NCBI GenBank assembly: GCA_034180345.1 | Contig: JAXFOQ010000041.1 | Location: 1-36,382, forward strand | Origin: RGIG5681 sp034180345 | GTDB lineage: Bacteria; Bacillota_I; Bacilli_A; Erysipelotrichales; Erysipelotrichaceae | DNA: 36,382 bases | Direction of reading: 5' to 3' | In this document: one piece after another, positions 14,853 to 23,741 of the stretch | How positions within the stretch are numbered: position 1 is the first letter of the stretch | Layout: each line of letters starts with the position of its first letter | Program-made: the position numbers and the translations under genes | Notes under the pieces: model-generated | The model's input: only the letters and a program-made list of their open reading frames with translations | The model's database searches: none | What the model was told of the DNA's origin: nothing

Positions 14853-15978
14853 TTATTATTTTGATAGTGTATCGACCACTAAGCCTTATCCTGAAGTTTT
14901 AGAACTTTATAACAAATTATCCAATAAATATTATGCCAATAGCGATGCACTTTATCAAATAGGAGTTGAGGCTTATAAACTTTTAGAACAGGCACGAAAA
15001 CGCATTTGTGATATTTGCGGCTATCGTGATAATGAATTGATTTTTACAAGTGGCGCCAGTGAGGCCAACAATTTTGTTTTTAAGGGTGTAGTTTTAGCTA
15101 ATTTAAAAAAGAAAATCCATATTATTACCAGTGCCTATGAACATTCATCAATTATTAATAATTGTAAACAGCTTGAGCGACTTTTCGATAATGTGGAAAT
15201 AACCTATCTAAAACCTGATGATCGCGGCAAAATTACCGTAGAATTACTATTAGAAGCCTTGCGTGATAATACGGTACTAGTTAGTATTATGACGGTAAAT
15301 AATGAAGTTGGTGCTATTAATGATATTGATGAGCTTGCGGCAGTGGTGAAAAAAAGATCTAAAGCATATTTTCATAGTGATATTACTCAAGCGTTAGGTA
15401 AACTTAAGTTGGATTTGAGTAATGTTGATCTAGCATCTTTCAGCGCTCATAAATTCCATGGGCTTAAGGGCTGCGGTGGTCTATTTAAAAAACAACATAT
15501 TCATTTGGAAACACTTATTACTGCTGGCCAACAAGAATTTGGTATGCGTGGTGGGACCAGTGATTATCTTAGTATCATGACCATGGCGAAGGCATTAATC
15601 ATCAGTAATGATCAGATGGTTGAAAATAATCATAAACTTGATTTATTGATGAAAGAATTAGAAGGATCTTTGAGTGATATTGAAGGCATCAAGATTGTGT
15701 TGCCGAAGTATCATATCAATAATTTACTGTTAATAACAACACCTCTAACTAGTGAAGTGATGTTAAATGCATTGAACAAGAAAAATATTTTTGTTAGTTC
15801 AAAATCGACCTGTGGAACCAGAAGTGATGAAGAAAGTGTTACCGCCAAGGCTTTAGCTTATGATGGTAATCGAGCTATTCGCATTTCGTTGTTACCAGAA
15901 ATGGAAGTTGATGATATTAAATATTTAGTAGAAAACATTAAAGAGGCAATAGAATTTTATGGAAAAATTAAATTATAG
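14839..15978 (+). CDS. nifZ: Cysteine desulfurase (NifS/IscS-type), sulfur donor for ThiI
   Basis: 379 residues. It starts at GTG inside the end of ezrA with no clear ribosome site, suggesting coupled translation. The N terminus (Y-F-D-S-V-S-T-T-K-P) aligns with the usual start of the family. PLP-binding Lys is K205 in S-A-H-K-F-H-G, and the catalytic Cys is C325 in S-S-K-S-T-C-G-T. It is a class V aminotransferase-fold enzyme taking sulfur from cysteine as a persulfide. It overlaps thiI by 20 bases, and in Bacillus the neighbouring enzyme NifZ supplies ThiI for 4-thiouridine in tRNA; the same role is inferred here. Confidence 0.9.
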   Translation: MANINYYFDSVSTTKPYPEVLELYNKLSNKYYANSDALYQIGVEAYKLLEQARKRICDICGYRDNELIFTSGASEANNFVFKGVVLANLKKKIHIITSAYEHSSIINNCKQLERLFDNVEITYLKPDDRGKITVELLLEALRDNTVLVSIMTVNNEVGAINDIDELAAVVKKRSKAYFHSDITQALGKLKLDLSNVDLASFSAHKFHGLKGCGGLFKKQHIHLETLITAGQQEFGMRGGTSDYLSIMTMAKALIISNDQMVENNHKLDLLMKELEGSLSDIEGIKIVLPKYHINNLLLITTPLTSEVMLNALNKKNIFVSSKSTCGTRSDEESVTAKALAYDGNRAIRISLLPEMEVDDIKYLVENIKEAIEFYGKIKL

Positions 15979-17155
15979 TCATATTATTATCAGATATGCA
16001 GAACTTAATACTAAGGGTAAGAATCGTAGAGTATTCATATCTTTGTTATTAAACAATATTAAGCAGCAGCTTAAAACATTTAAAAATTTAAAATATGTTA
16101 AAACTCATGATCGTTTATTTATTGATTTGAATGGTGAAGATTACCATGAAATCAGTAAGGTGTTGGACTGTGTTTTTGGTCTTTCAAGTTATAGTGTGGC
16201 TATTAAATCATCGTTAGAACTTGAGGAAATTCAAAAAATTAGTTTATTTTTAGTAAAGGCTGATAATTATCAAACTTTTAAGATGCAAACCAAAAGACAG
16301 GATAAACATTTTTATATGAACAGTGCTCAAATAAATGTGGCGGTAGCTGGATATATATTGAAAAATCATGATATTAAGGTTGATGTTCATAAACCTGATG
16401 TTTTAATTAAAATTGAAGTAAGAAATGATGCTGCCTATATTATGTCTAATAAGATTAAGGGGCTCGGAGGTTTTCCTGTTGGGGTTAATGGTAAATGTTT
16501 GATGATGATTAGTGGAGGTATCGATTCTCCAGTAGCATCTTTTATGACAATGAAGCGTGGTCTTAGAATTGAGTGTATTCACTTTGAATCAAGCCCTTAT
16601 ACCTCAATTGAAGCCATTAATAAAGTATTATCTTTAGTAAAGATTTTAACTAAGTATCAAGTTCAAATTAAAGTACATATTATTCCATTTACTAAATTAC
16701 AATTAGCCATTTATCAAAATGCTGATGAATCATACGCTATTACAATTATGCGTAGGATGATGTATCGTATCGCCGATAGAATCGCTAATGAACATAAGAT
16801 TTTAGCTCTTTCAAATGGTGAATCTGTAGGTCAGGTGGCTTCACAGACAGTTGAAAGTTCTTATGTAATCGGTATGTGCACAGACAAGGTCATCTATCGT
16901 CCGTTGGCAATGCTTGATAAGGTGGAAATAATTGATAAGGCAAAGATGATTGATACCTATGAAACCAGTATTTTACCCTTTGAAGATTGTTGCACAATCT
17001 TTGATCCTAAGGATCCAGTTACTAAACCTAAACTTAAAGAATGTCTTTTTTTTGAAGCTAAATTTGATTATGAAGCCTTGATTGATGAAGCTATTGCCAA
17101 TGAACAAGTTAAACTAATTGATCATTTTGAAAAAGATGAGGAGGATTACCTATAA
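15959..17155 (+). CDS. thiI: tRNA 4-thiouridine synthase ThiI
   Basis: 398 residues. The N-terminal ferredoxin-like and THUMP domains cover residues 1 to about 165, followed by the PP-loop S-G-G-I-D-S-P (185-191) of the adenylating domain. There is no C-terminal rhodanese domain, as in most Firmicutes, so sulfur must come straight from the upstream cysteine desulfurase. It makes s4U at position 8 of tRNA; a role in thiazole synthesis is not implied. AAAGAGG precedes the ATG. The next gene starts one base after the stop. Confidence 0.93.
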   Translation: MEKLNYSHIIIRYAELNTKGKNRRVFISLLLNNIKQQLKTFKNLKYVKTHDRLFIDLNGEDYHEISKVLDCVFGLSSYSVAIKSSLELEEIQKISLFLVKADNYQTFKMQTKRQDKHFYMNSAQINVAVAGYILKNHDIKVDVHKPDVLIKIEVRNDAAYIMSNKIKGLGGFPVGVNGKCLMMISGGIDSPVASFMTMKRGLRIECIHFESSPYTSIEAINKVLSLVKILTKYQVQIKVHIIPFTKLQLAIYQNADESYAITIMRRMMYRIADRIANEHKILALSNGESVGQVASQTVESSYVIGMCTDKVIYRPLAMLDKVEIIDKAKMIDTYETSILPFEDCCTIFDPKDPVTKPKLKECLFFEAKFDYEALIDEAIANEQVKLIDHFEKDEEDYL

Positions 17156-17156
17156 T

Positions 17157-18410
17157 ATGAATATTTATACCCAAAGAAGAAATAAATTAATTGATTTATT
17201 ACCCGATAACAGTGTCTGCTATATTTTTGCGGGTGATAAGGTAATGATGACCAATGATGAAGCTTATCCATTTTTTGTTGATCGTAATTTCTTCTATTTG
17301 ACTGGTTTGAAAGAAGAAGGGGCGATATTAAAGATTTTAAAAATAAATAATCGTATCACCGAAACATTATTTATTCTGCCCTTTAGTGAATATTTGGCTA
17401 AGTGGGTTGGTGGTAGGATTGAAGCATCAACCGCTAGAAAAATCAGTGGTGTTGAAAGTGTTTTTGAAACAACTGACTTTGATGATGATTTTGCAGCTAC
17501 TTACAATTTACAACGCAGTGTTGAAAACTTTAAGATTTTTACTGACTTATATCGTTATGAGGCTATTCAAGATGATAAGGCTGCAATGAAGTTTGTCAGA
17601 GATAAATTAAATAAATATCCTAGCCTATGCTTTAAAGATATTTTTCCTTTGATGAAAAAATTAAGACTTATTAAAGATGAAGGTGAGATTGCAGATATTA
17701 AAAAAGCTATTGATATTACTAATGAAGGCATTAAAAAAATGATGGCCGCTATTTGTGATGGTATGAATGAACGGGTTATGGAAGGTATTTTCAATTTTAA
17801 TTTAACGAATTATTTAAGTAGCAATTCATTTAAGTCTATTTGTGCCTCGGGCATTCGAGCTACCATCCTGCATTATGTTGATAATAAACATAAGGTCAAA
17901 GATGGTGAATTATTCTTATGTGATTTAGGTGCGACATTTAATGAATATCAGGCTGATATTTCACGAACTTTTCCAGTTAACGGTCATTTTACTGCACGAC
18001 AAAAAGAAATTTACGAAGTTGTTTTAAATGCTCAAAAATTAGTTTTTGAAAAGGCTAAACCCGGTGAAACACTAAGAGGCTTGCAAAAGATTGTTCTTGA
18101 TTATTATGAAAAAGAATTGCCTAAACACAATTTAAATCTTCCAGTTTCTGAATATTATTTCCATGGAGTTAGTCATCAATTAGGGTTGGATACCCATGAT
18201 TTTAGCGATCGTAATGATGTGGTATTAGAACCCGGAATGATTATTTCAAACGAACCTGGTCTTTATATCGAGAAAGAGGCGATAGGTATCAGGATTGAAG
18301 ATGATTTATTGATTACTGAAGATGGTAATGTTAATTTATCGAGTGATATTATTAAAGAGGTCGCCGATATTGAAGCATATATGGCTAAATATAATGAAAA
18401 TGTTAAATAA
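17157..18410 (+). CDS. pepP: Xaa-Pro aminopeptidase, M24B family
   Basis: 417 residues from ATG 17157, with GAGGAGGA upstream; the earlier in-frame start lies inside thiI. An aminopeptidase P N-terminal domain (1 to about 140) precedes the pita-bread catalytic domain. Metal ligands visible are D256, D267, H340, E366 and E381. The segments S-H-Q-L-G-L-D-T-H-D, N-E-P-G and I-R-I-E-D-D stand in the family order. It removes an N-terminal residue preceding proline in the cytosol. It is last in the ezrA-nifZ-thiI-pepP run, which ends at a terminator overlapping its stop. Confidence 0.9.
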   Translation: MNIYTQRRNKLIDLLPDNSVCYIFAGDKVMMTNDEAYPFFVDRNFFYLTGLKEEGAILKILKINNRITETLFILPFSEYLAKWVGGRIEASTARKISGVESVFETTDFDDDFAATYNLQRSVENFKIFTDLYRYEAIQDDKAAMKFVRDKLNKYPSLCFKDIFPLMKKLRLIKDEGEIADIKKAIDITNEGIKKMMAAICDGMNERVMEGIFNFNLTNYLSSNSFKSICASGIRATILHYVDNKHKVKDGELFLCDLGATFNEYQADISRTFPVNGHFTARQKEIYEVVLNAQKLVFEKAKPGETLRGLQKIVLDYYEKELPKHNLNLPVSEYYFHGVSHQLGLDTHDFSDRNDVVLEPGMIISNEPGLYIEKEAIGIRIEDDLLITEDGNVNLSSDIIKEVADIEAYMAKYNENVK

Positions 18411-18435
18411 TAGATATTGACTATCTATTATTTTT
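18406..18435 (+). terminator. Rho-independent terminator of the ezrA-nifZ-thiI-pepP run
   Basis: AATAATAGATA / TATCTATTATT 11-bp stem with a TTGAC loop, then TTT. The pepP stop codon lies inside the left arm. Confidence 0.85.
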
Positions 18436-18448
18436 ATTATTAAGGGTG

Positions 18449-18454
18449 TATAAT
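18449..18454 (+). promoter_or_regulatory. -10 hexamer TATAAT for the ABC exporter genes
   Basis: TATAAT directly preceded by TG, 13 bases after the upstream terminator. It is followed by a short leader with AAAGGAG in front of the ATG at 18484. No convincing -35 is visible. Confidence 0.5.
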
Positions 18455-18483
18455 TAATTAGTCTTATATAACAAAGGAGAATT

Positions 18484-19182
18484 ATGTACCTAGAGATAAA
18501 TAATTTAAGTAAGTCTTATGGACAGAAGGAAACAAGGGTTGAAGTATTAAAGGGAATTAGTTTTGGTATTGACCAAGGGGAAATATGTGTATTATTAGGT
18601 CCTAGCGGTTCTGGAAAATCAACATTATTGAATATCATTGGTGGTATTGACAGTTTGGATCGTGGTGAGATTATTGTTGGTGGTGTCAATGTAGCAAATG
18701 ATACTGAAAAACAAATGTTAAAATATCGCCGTGATAATTTGGGGTATATTTTTCAAAATTATAATTTATTACCAGATTTGAATGTTAAAGAAAATATTGA
18801 AATAGGACAATATCTCAGTAAAAATCCTTTGGATATTGATATGGTTATTAAGAGATTAGGCTTGTGGGAACATCGTTTTAAATCGCCCAATCAATTATCA
18901 GGTGGTCAACAACAAAGGGTTTCAATAGCCAGAGCCTTAGTCAAAAATCCTAAGATTTTATTGTGTGATGAACCAACAGGAGCTTTAGACTACCACACTT
19001 CTAAGGAAATACTATCATTAATCGAAGAAATTAATCGTGAGTTTAAGACTACGGTTATTTTGGTAACGCATAATGAAGTTGTTAAGAATATGGGTGATCG
19101 AGTGATTAAATTACACGATGGTCAAATAAGGACTAATATTGAAAATACCGCCAAGGTCAAAGCTATGGAGCTTGAATGGTAG
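18484..19182 (+). CDS. ABC transporter ATP-binding protein (MacB/LolD type)
   Basis: 232 residues. Walker A G-P-S-G-S-G-K-S-T is at 39-47, the signature L-S-G-G-Q-Q-Q-R at 138-145 and Walker B with D-E-P-T-G-A-L-D at 162-169. This is the class that partners FtsX-fold permeases and drives mechanotransmission or export of peptides, lipoproteins or antibiotics, not ordinary import. AAAGGAG precedes the ATG. The permease gene begins one base after its stop, so the two form one transporter. The substrate cannot be read from sequence. Confidence 0.93.
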   Translation: MYLEINNLSKSYGQKETRVEVLKGISFGIDQGEICVLLGPSGSGKSTLLNIIGGIDSLDRGEIIVGGVNVANDTEKQMLKYRRDNLGYIFQNYNLLPDLNVKENIEIGQYLSKNPLDIDMVIKRLGLWEHRFKSPNQLSGGQQQRVSIARALVKNPKILLCDEPTGALDYHTSKEILSLIEEINREFKTTVILVTHNEVVKNMGDRVIKLHDGQIRTNIENTAKVKAMELEW

Positions 19183-19183
19183 T

Positions 19184-21406
19184 ATGTATAATCCATTGAA
19201 TAAAAGATTTGTTTATGAACTTAAAAAAGACTGGATTAAATATTTAATTTTATTTATTTTCTTGGTGGTAACTATCGGTTATATTTCAGGCTTTTTAGTA
19301 GCTGATTATAGTATTGTTAAGTCTTATGATGAGAGTTTTGAAAAATATAATGTCGAAGATGGTCATTTTACTTTAATTGATCAAATTAAAACAGAAACGA
19401 TCGAACATTTAGCTAAGGATATTCATATCTATGAATTATTTTATAAGGAGTATGATATTAATGGTAAAACTCATCGTCTTTATCCTAATCGAGAAATAGT
19501 TAATAAAGTGGCAATTCATAGCGGTGCTAATGTTATAAACGATGATGAGATTGCGATTGATCGTTTATATGCTGAAAACAATAATTTGAATATTGGTGAT
19601 TATTTGAAGATAAATAATCATCGGTTAAAAATAGTCGGCTATCTTTCACTACCTGATTATTCAGCTCTATTTAAAAATAACAACGATACAATGTTTGATG
19701 CCAATAATTTTAATGTGGCAATTGTCAATCAAAAAACCTTTGATTCATTTAATGATATTAAGTTATTTTATAATTATGCTTATAAAAACAATCATTTAAT
19801 TACTACCACCAAGTCAAAAGAACACCATGATAATATCAAAGAAACAATCTTTAAGGACGGTAATATTATTATTGATTATGTTGATAGAAATGATAATCAG
19901 GCTATTGTTTTTGCAGGTCGCGATCTTGGCGAAGATGCAGCGATGATGAAGGTGCTACTATATATAATTATTGCAATTATTGTCTTTATCTTCGGTATTA
20001 GCATTAAGTCGAAAATTGAAAAAGATTCCAGAATAATCGGAACATTAAGGGCTAGTGGCTTTAGTAAAAGGAGTATTTTAATTCACTATTTAACACTACC
20101 GTTTTTAATTGTTTTTAGTGCTTCAATTATCGGTAATGTATTAGGCTATACTTATTTTAAAGAAACAATGGGTAAACTTTATTATCATAGTTATTCTTTA
20201 GTTCCTTATACGACATATTTTGATTTTAGAGCCTTAGTTGAAACAACTATTATCCCTGGTGTTTTAGTAATTGTGATTAATTATTTCATCATTAAAAATG
20301 GAATAAACAATACAATAATTAATTTATTAAACAATAAAATAAAATATAGTGATAAACATAAAATAAGGTTGCCTTTTAAAAGTTTTACAACGCGTTTTAG
20401 AATCAGGATTATCTTGCAGAATATCAATACTTATATCGTACTATTCATCGGTATATATTTAGCTACAATTTTATTGATGATGGGAATTGCGATTAAACCG
20501 ATGTTGGCAGATTTCAAAAAACAAGTCATTGATAATACCTTTGCGAATTATCAATATACTCTCAAAACAAAATTTATCGTAAATGATAGTGATGCCAGTG
20601 AATATGATCTTACAAAATTGAATATTAACCACAAGACTAAGATAACAATTTACGGCCTTGAAAAGGATAATCCTTATTTAAAAGATGTTGTCCCAGATAA
20701 GATATATATCAGTAAGTCTATTGCCGAAAAATATCATTATCATAATGGTGATACTTTAAAGCTTTATAATGAATATAATAATAAGCAGTATGAATTTAAA
20801 ATAGCAGGTATTAAAGATTATATTGCCCAGTATGCGGTTTTTATTGAAAAGGATTATTTTGAAAATATTTTTAATGGTGAGAATGAATATTTAACTGGTT
20901 ATTTATCGAATAAACAACTTTATATCAATGATCAATTAATATTATCTACACTTACCAAAAAAGATTTAACAGCTATTACCGATCAAATGGTAGATTCTAT
21001 GGGTTCGGTACTGATAACGATGAATATTTTTACTGTAATGATGTATTTGATGTTGATGTTTTTACTAACAAAAATTGTTATTGAGAAAAATACCAATAGT
21101 ATTTCAATCATTAAAATCTTGGGTTATAGTAAATTAGAAATTTCTAAATTGTATAATCGAGCCACTTTTATCGTGGTAATTATCAGTAGTATTGTTGCCT
21201 TGCCACTGGCCTATTTTAGCCTTAAAGCCTTTTTTGAATATTTAGTCTTTGAAAAAATGAACGGTTGGTTCCCTTTTATGGTTGAACCTAAAATTATGTT
21301 TTTGATTTTTATAGTTAGTATCTTATGTTATCTATTGGTTAGTATTATCACTTTTAAGAAGATTGGCCATATACCGATGCAGGAGGCTTTGAAATATAAT
21401 GAATAA
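19184..21406 (+). CDS. ABC transporter FtsX-like permease with two modules
   Basis: 740 residues from ATG 19184. One helix lies near residues 15-40, followed by an extracellular domain of roughly 200 residues and three helices at about 255-380. A fifth helix near 415-440, a second extracellular domain and three more helices at the C terminus complete it. This eight-helix layout of two FtsX modules matches duplicated MacB/LolC-like permeases of Firmicutes. No substrate marker or adjacent two-component system is present here, so resistance or peptide export are both possible. The stop codon is inside the terminator stem. Confidence 0.85.
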   Translation: MYNPLNKRFVYELKKDWIKYLILFIFLVVTIGYISGFLVADYSIVKSYDESFEKYNVEDGHFTLIDQIKTETIEHLAKDIHIYELFYKEYDINGKTHRLYPNREIVNKVAIHSGANVINDDEIAIDRLYAENNNLNIGDYLKINNHRLKIVGYLSLPDYSALFKNNNDTMFDANNFNVAIVNQKTFDSFNDIKLFYNYAYKNNHLITTTKSKEHHDNIKETIFKDGNIIIDYVDRNDNQAIVFAGRDLGEDAAMMKVLLYIIIAIIVFIFGISIKSKIEKDSRIIGTLRASGFSKRSILIHYLTLPFLIVFSASIIGNVLGYTYFKETMGKLYYHSYSLVPYTTYFDFRALVETTIIPGVLVIVINYFIIKNGINNTIINLLNNKIKYSDKHKIRLPFKSFTTRFRIRIILQNINTYIVLFIGIYLATILLMMGIAIKPMLADFKKQVIDNTFANYQYTLKTKFIVNDSDASEYDLTKLNINHKTKITIYGLEKDNPYLKDVVPDKIYISKSIAEKYHYHNGDTLKLYNEYNNKQYEFKIAGIKDYIAQYAVFIEKDYFENIFNGENEYLTGYLSNKQLYINDQLILSTLTKKDLTAITDQMVDSMGSVLITMNIFTVMMYLMLMFLLTKIVIEKNTNSISIIKILGYSKLEISKLYNRATFIVVIISSIVALPLAYFSLKAFFEYLVFEKMNGWFPFMVEPKIMFLIFIVSILCYLLVSIITFKKIGHIPMQEALKYNE

Positions 21407-21436
21407 TGACTATCTTTCGATAGTCATTATTTTTTT
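21402..21436 (+). terminator. Rho-independent terminator between convergent genes
   Basis: A perfect 13-bp stem (21402-21414 with 21419-21431), TTTC loop and T tract to 21436. It contains the stop codons of both the plus-strand permease and the minus-strand phosphoesterase. The T tract is better on the plus strand. Confidence 0.93.
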
Positions 21437-22284
21437 ACTTGAATTTTATAAACTAGAATTTCTTTGGGGGTATTAAATCTTACTGGATACCCATCATTAC
21501 CAAGACCATTAGAAATATCAATGATAGTATTATCAATATAGTATTTGCCCGATACATATTTATTGGCACCTTCAGTTTTAATCAATCCCTTGGTAAAGGG
21601 CAGGGAAATATAGCCTCCGTGTGAATGAGCTGCAAGGATAAGGTCATTAAGTCCCTTAGGAAGATAATCAATAATATCAGGAAAATGAGTGATGGTTAAA
21701 TTAAATTCCTTAGTAGTAATTTTGTTGTAGATGGTTTTAATATCTAAGGTTTTGCCATCATCAGGATTAATACCGATGATATTGATGTAGCTATTATTTT
21801 TATATATTTTATTACGATTGTTGGTTAGGATATGAAAATCAGCTTGATTTAAAATGGCATTAACAAGTTCTTTGGTTTGGGTATTTTTAATTAAATCTTG
21901 ATCCCCGTAAATGGCATATTTTCCATATTTAGCTTTTAAATTACTAAGAGCTTCGATAATTAACTTTTGATTTTCATCACTTAAAACATTGGCATCATGA
22001 TATTTTAACAGGTCGCCACCAAAAATTAAGACATCAGGGTTGATATTATTTACTTTGGTGATTATTTTGTGGAGATTATCTTTATTGAAATCATTGTCAA
22101 AGTGTAGATCAGAAATTAAGGCAATGGTAAAGCCATCAAAATTCTTATCTAATTTATTAGTGCTGATTATTTCTCTTCTGACGGTAATTCGCTCATTTTC
22201 AATTATTAAAGCCTTATATAAAAGGGCACATATAAATAATAAAATGATAGAGCTGATAATTAAGGTTCGCTTGTTTTTCTTCAT
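21427..22284 (-). CDS. Membrane-anchored calcineurin-like metallophosphoesterase with altered GNHD motif
   Basis: 285 residues from ATG 22284, preceded by AGAGGTG. One N-terminal helix (about 7-25) anchors the catalytic domain outside the cell, as in YkuE-type proteins. Metal motifs D59-x-H61, G90-D91, H200 and A-H220-S-H222 are present. The third motif, normally G-N-H-D/E, reads G127-D128-Q129-D130, so the bridging Asn and catalytic His are replaced. The last motif has Ala in place of the usual Gly before the first His. It may be an inactive or changed enzyme; the frame is otherwise intact. Substrate unknown. Confidence 0.82.
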   Translation of the reverse strand: MKKNKRTLIISSIILLFICALLYKALIIENERITVRREIISTNKLDKNFDGFTIALISDLHFDNDFNKDNLHKIITKVNNINPDVLIFGGDLLKYHDANVLSDENQKLIIEALSNLKAKYGKYAIYGDQDLIKNTQTKELVNAILNQADFHILTNNRNKIYKNNSYINIIGINPDDGKTLDIKTIYNKITTKEFNLTITHFPDIIDYLPKGLNDLILAAHSHGGYISLPFTKGLIKTEGANKYVSGKYYIDNTIIDISNGLGNDGYPVRFNTPKEILVYKIQVKK

Positions 22285-22416
22285 ATAGTTTAACACCTCT
22301 AGATTATTATAAGGTATTATCATTCTTTATGCACTTAGTATTGTAATTTGTTAAATACCATTTTTTTACATAATTCAAATAAATTTTGTTGACAATTATT
22401 AGTTATTATATAGCTA

Positions 22417-22531
22417 CGAAGGAACAATAATATCCTTCGAATGACAAATTAAGATTCCCCCTTTCTTATATTTGTTTCATATTCTATCCCCTTATATTAA
22501 AAAAGAATTAGGACCAATAAGGTCCTTTTTC
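22417..22531 (+). ncRNA. Candidate small RNA with two C-rich motifs and a terminator
   Basis: This lies in the 22324-22571 gene-free stretch. In order it has a hairpin CGAAGGA/TCCTTCG (22417-22439), an unpaired A/T-rich region with CCCCC (22457-22461) and CCCC (22488-22491), and a terminator hairpin AGGACC/GGTCCT followed by TTTTTCTTT (22511-22534). No ORF is seen. TTGACA at 22389-22394 could be a -35, but the -10 is poor (TAGCTA at 16 bases or TATATA at 12). Layout resembles trans-acting sRNAs of the RsaE/RoxS type, with C-rich loops that bind Shine-Dalgarno sequences; similarity is in architecture only. Confidence 0.4.
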
Positions 22532-22534
22532 TTT
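22511..22534 (+). terminator. Rho-independent terminator, plus strand
   Basis: AGGACC and GGTCCT pair around AATAA, followed by TTTTTCTTT. There is no plus-strand gene upstream, which is why a small RNA is suspected. Confidence 0.7.
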
Positions 22535-22542
22535 GTGAAATA

Positions 22543-22568
22543 AAAAATACCGATAATTATCGGTATTA
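22543..22568 (-). terminator. Terminator of the antiporter operon
   Basis: On the minus strand ATACCGAT / ATCGGTAT with an AATT loop, then TTTTTT, directly after the stop codon at 22572. The core is a 20-base perfect palindrome. Confidence 0.88.
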
Positions 22569-22571
22569 AGA

Positions 22572-23741
22572 TTAGATTATTTCGTGGGCTTTTTTAAGTG
22601 CTATTTTAGTAATTAACGGTCCAACCAATTCATAGATAACAGTTGAACAAAGAATAATTGTTCTGATTTTAGTTCCGAATTGTGGAACGATAGTTAGTGC
22701 TGTTGTTGCTAGACCAATAGCTACACCAGCCTGTGGTATTAATGTTAAGCCGAGATATTTAGATACTGATTCTTTGGTCTTGCATATTTTACATCCCAAC
22801 CACGCACCGAATACCTTACCGAAGACTCTGAATAATAGATAGACTATTCCGATAAAACCAACTTGTGGCAAGATACCTAAATTTAGTTCAGCACCACTAA
22901 AAAAGAAAAATAACATAAATAACGGTGGTGTCATTCGATCGACAATTTCAAAAACCTTGGTATATTCAGAGCTGATATTGACATATACAGCTGACATCAT
23001 CATTACACAAAGCAGACTCGATAAACCAAATGTATCGGAAACTCCTAAGCATATCAATAACATTCCGATAGTTACACTTAAGCGATTTCCGCGTCCAGTA
23101 AACCATTTGGTCAACATGGCATAAATGATTCCTAGAACTGCCCCAAGTCCAAATGATAATATTATTTCAAATATCGGTTTGATTAATGATGCTACAAATG
23201 ATCCACTTTGTCCTTGCATCAATACCTTTGCGATTGCTGTTGATAAACCAAAGGCAATAAGCGCTACGGCATCATCAATCGCAACTACAGGTAGTAGGGT
23301 TTCAGTGAGTGGTCCTTTAGCCTTATATTGTTTGATAATCATCAAAGTAGCAGCAGGAGCAGTAGCAGCAGCTATTGCCCCAAGACATAGTGCAAACGGA
23401 ATATTCACTTTTAAGAAAATTAACGCTGCATCTACAACGATAACCGCCATAAAACCTTCTAAAAATGCAATGATTACTGGTGATTTACCAACTTTCTTAA
23501 GATATGATAGCTTAAATTCAGCACCGATAGATAGGGCAATAAAACCTAAGGCAATCTCAGAAAGTAATCCAATTTGTTCAGTAAATTGGAGTGGAATCAA
23601 GTTTAGACAGTATGGACCGACAATTAATCCCACTAGCAAATAACCAGTAACATTAGGAAAGCGAATAGCCTTCATCAATTTACTCGAAAGTAAAGCTAAG
23701 ACAATGGCCAATGCCATTGTTAAGAAAACATGTAGATTCAT
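22572..23741 (-). CDS. CPA2-family sodium or potassium/proton antiporter
   Basis: 389 residues, almost entirely membrane helices (about 12), the size of a KefB/NapA-type antiporter core without a C-terminal TrkA domain. The ion-binding pair D156-D157 in V-A-I-D-D-A is the double Asp of electrogenic Na+/H+ exchangers of this superfamily. It overlaps the upstream PII-like gene in an ATGA arrangement, so the two are translationally coupled. That suggests the PII-like protein controls exchange instead of a TrkA-N domain. Ion specificity is not certain. Confidence 0.88.
   Translation of the reverse strand: MNLHVFLTMALAIVLALLSSKLMKAIRFPNVTGYLLVGLIVGPYCLNLIPLQFTEQIGLLSEIALGFIALSIGAEFKLSYLKKVGKSPVIIAFLEGFMAVIVVDAALIFLKVNIPFALCLGAIAAATAPAATLMIIKQYKAKGPLTETLLPVVAIDDAVALIAFGLSTAIAKVLMQGQSGSFVASLIKPIFEIILSFGLGAVLGIIYAMLTKWFTGRGNRLSVTIGMLLICLGVSDTFGLSSLLCVMMMSAVYVNISSEYTKVFEIVDRMTPPLFMLFFFFSGAELNLGILPQVGFIGIVYLLFRVFGKVFGAWLGCKICKTKESVSKYLGLTLIPQAGVAIGLATTALTIVPQFGTKIRTIILCSTVIYELVGPLITKIALKKAHEII

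Noticed and set aside
23125..23643. A 172-codon plus-strand open frame opposite the antiporter
   Set aside because: It is antisense to conserved membrane helices with a clear D-D motif. The frame is rich in I, A, S, T and P as expected for a shadow and has no ribosome site.
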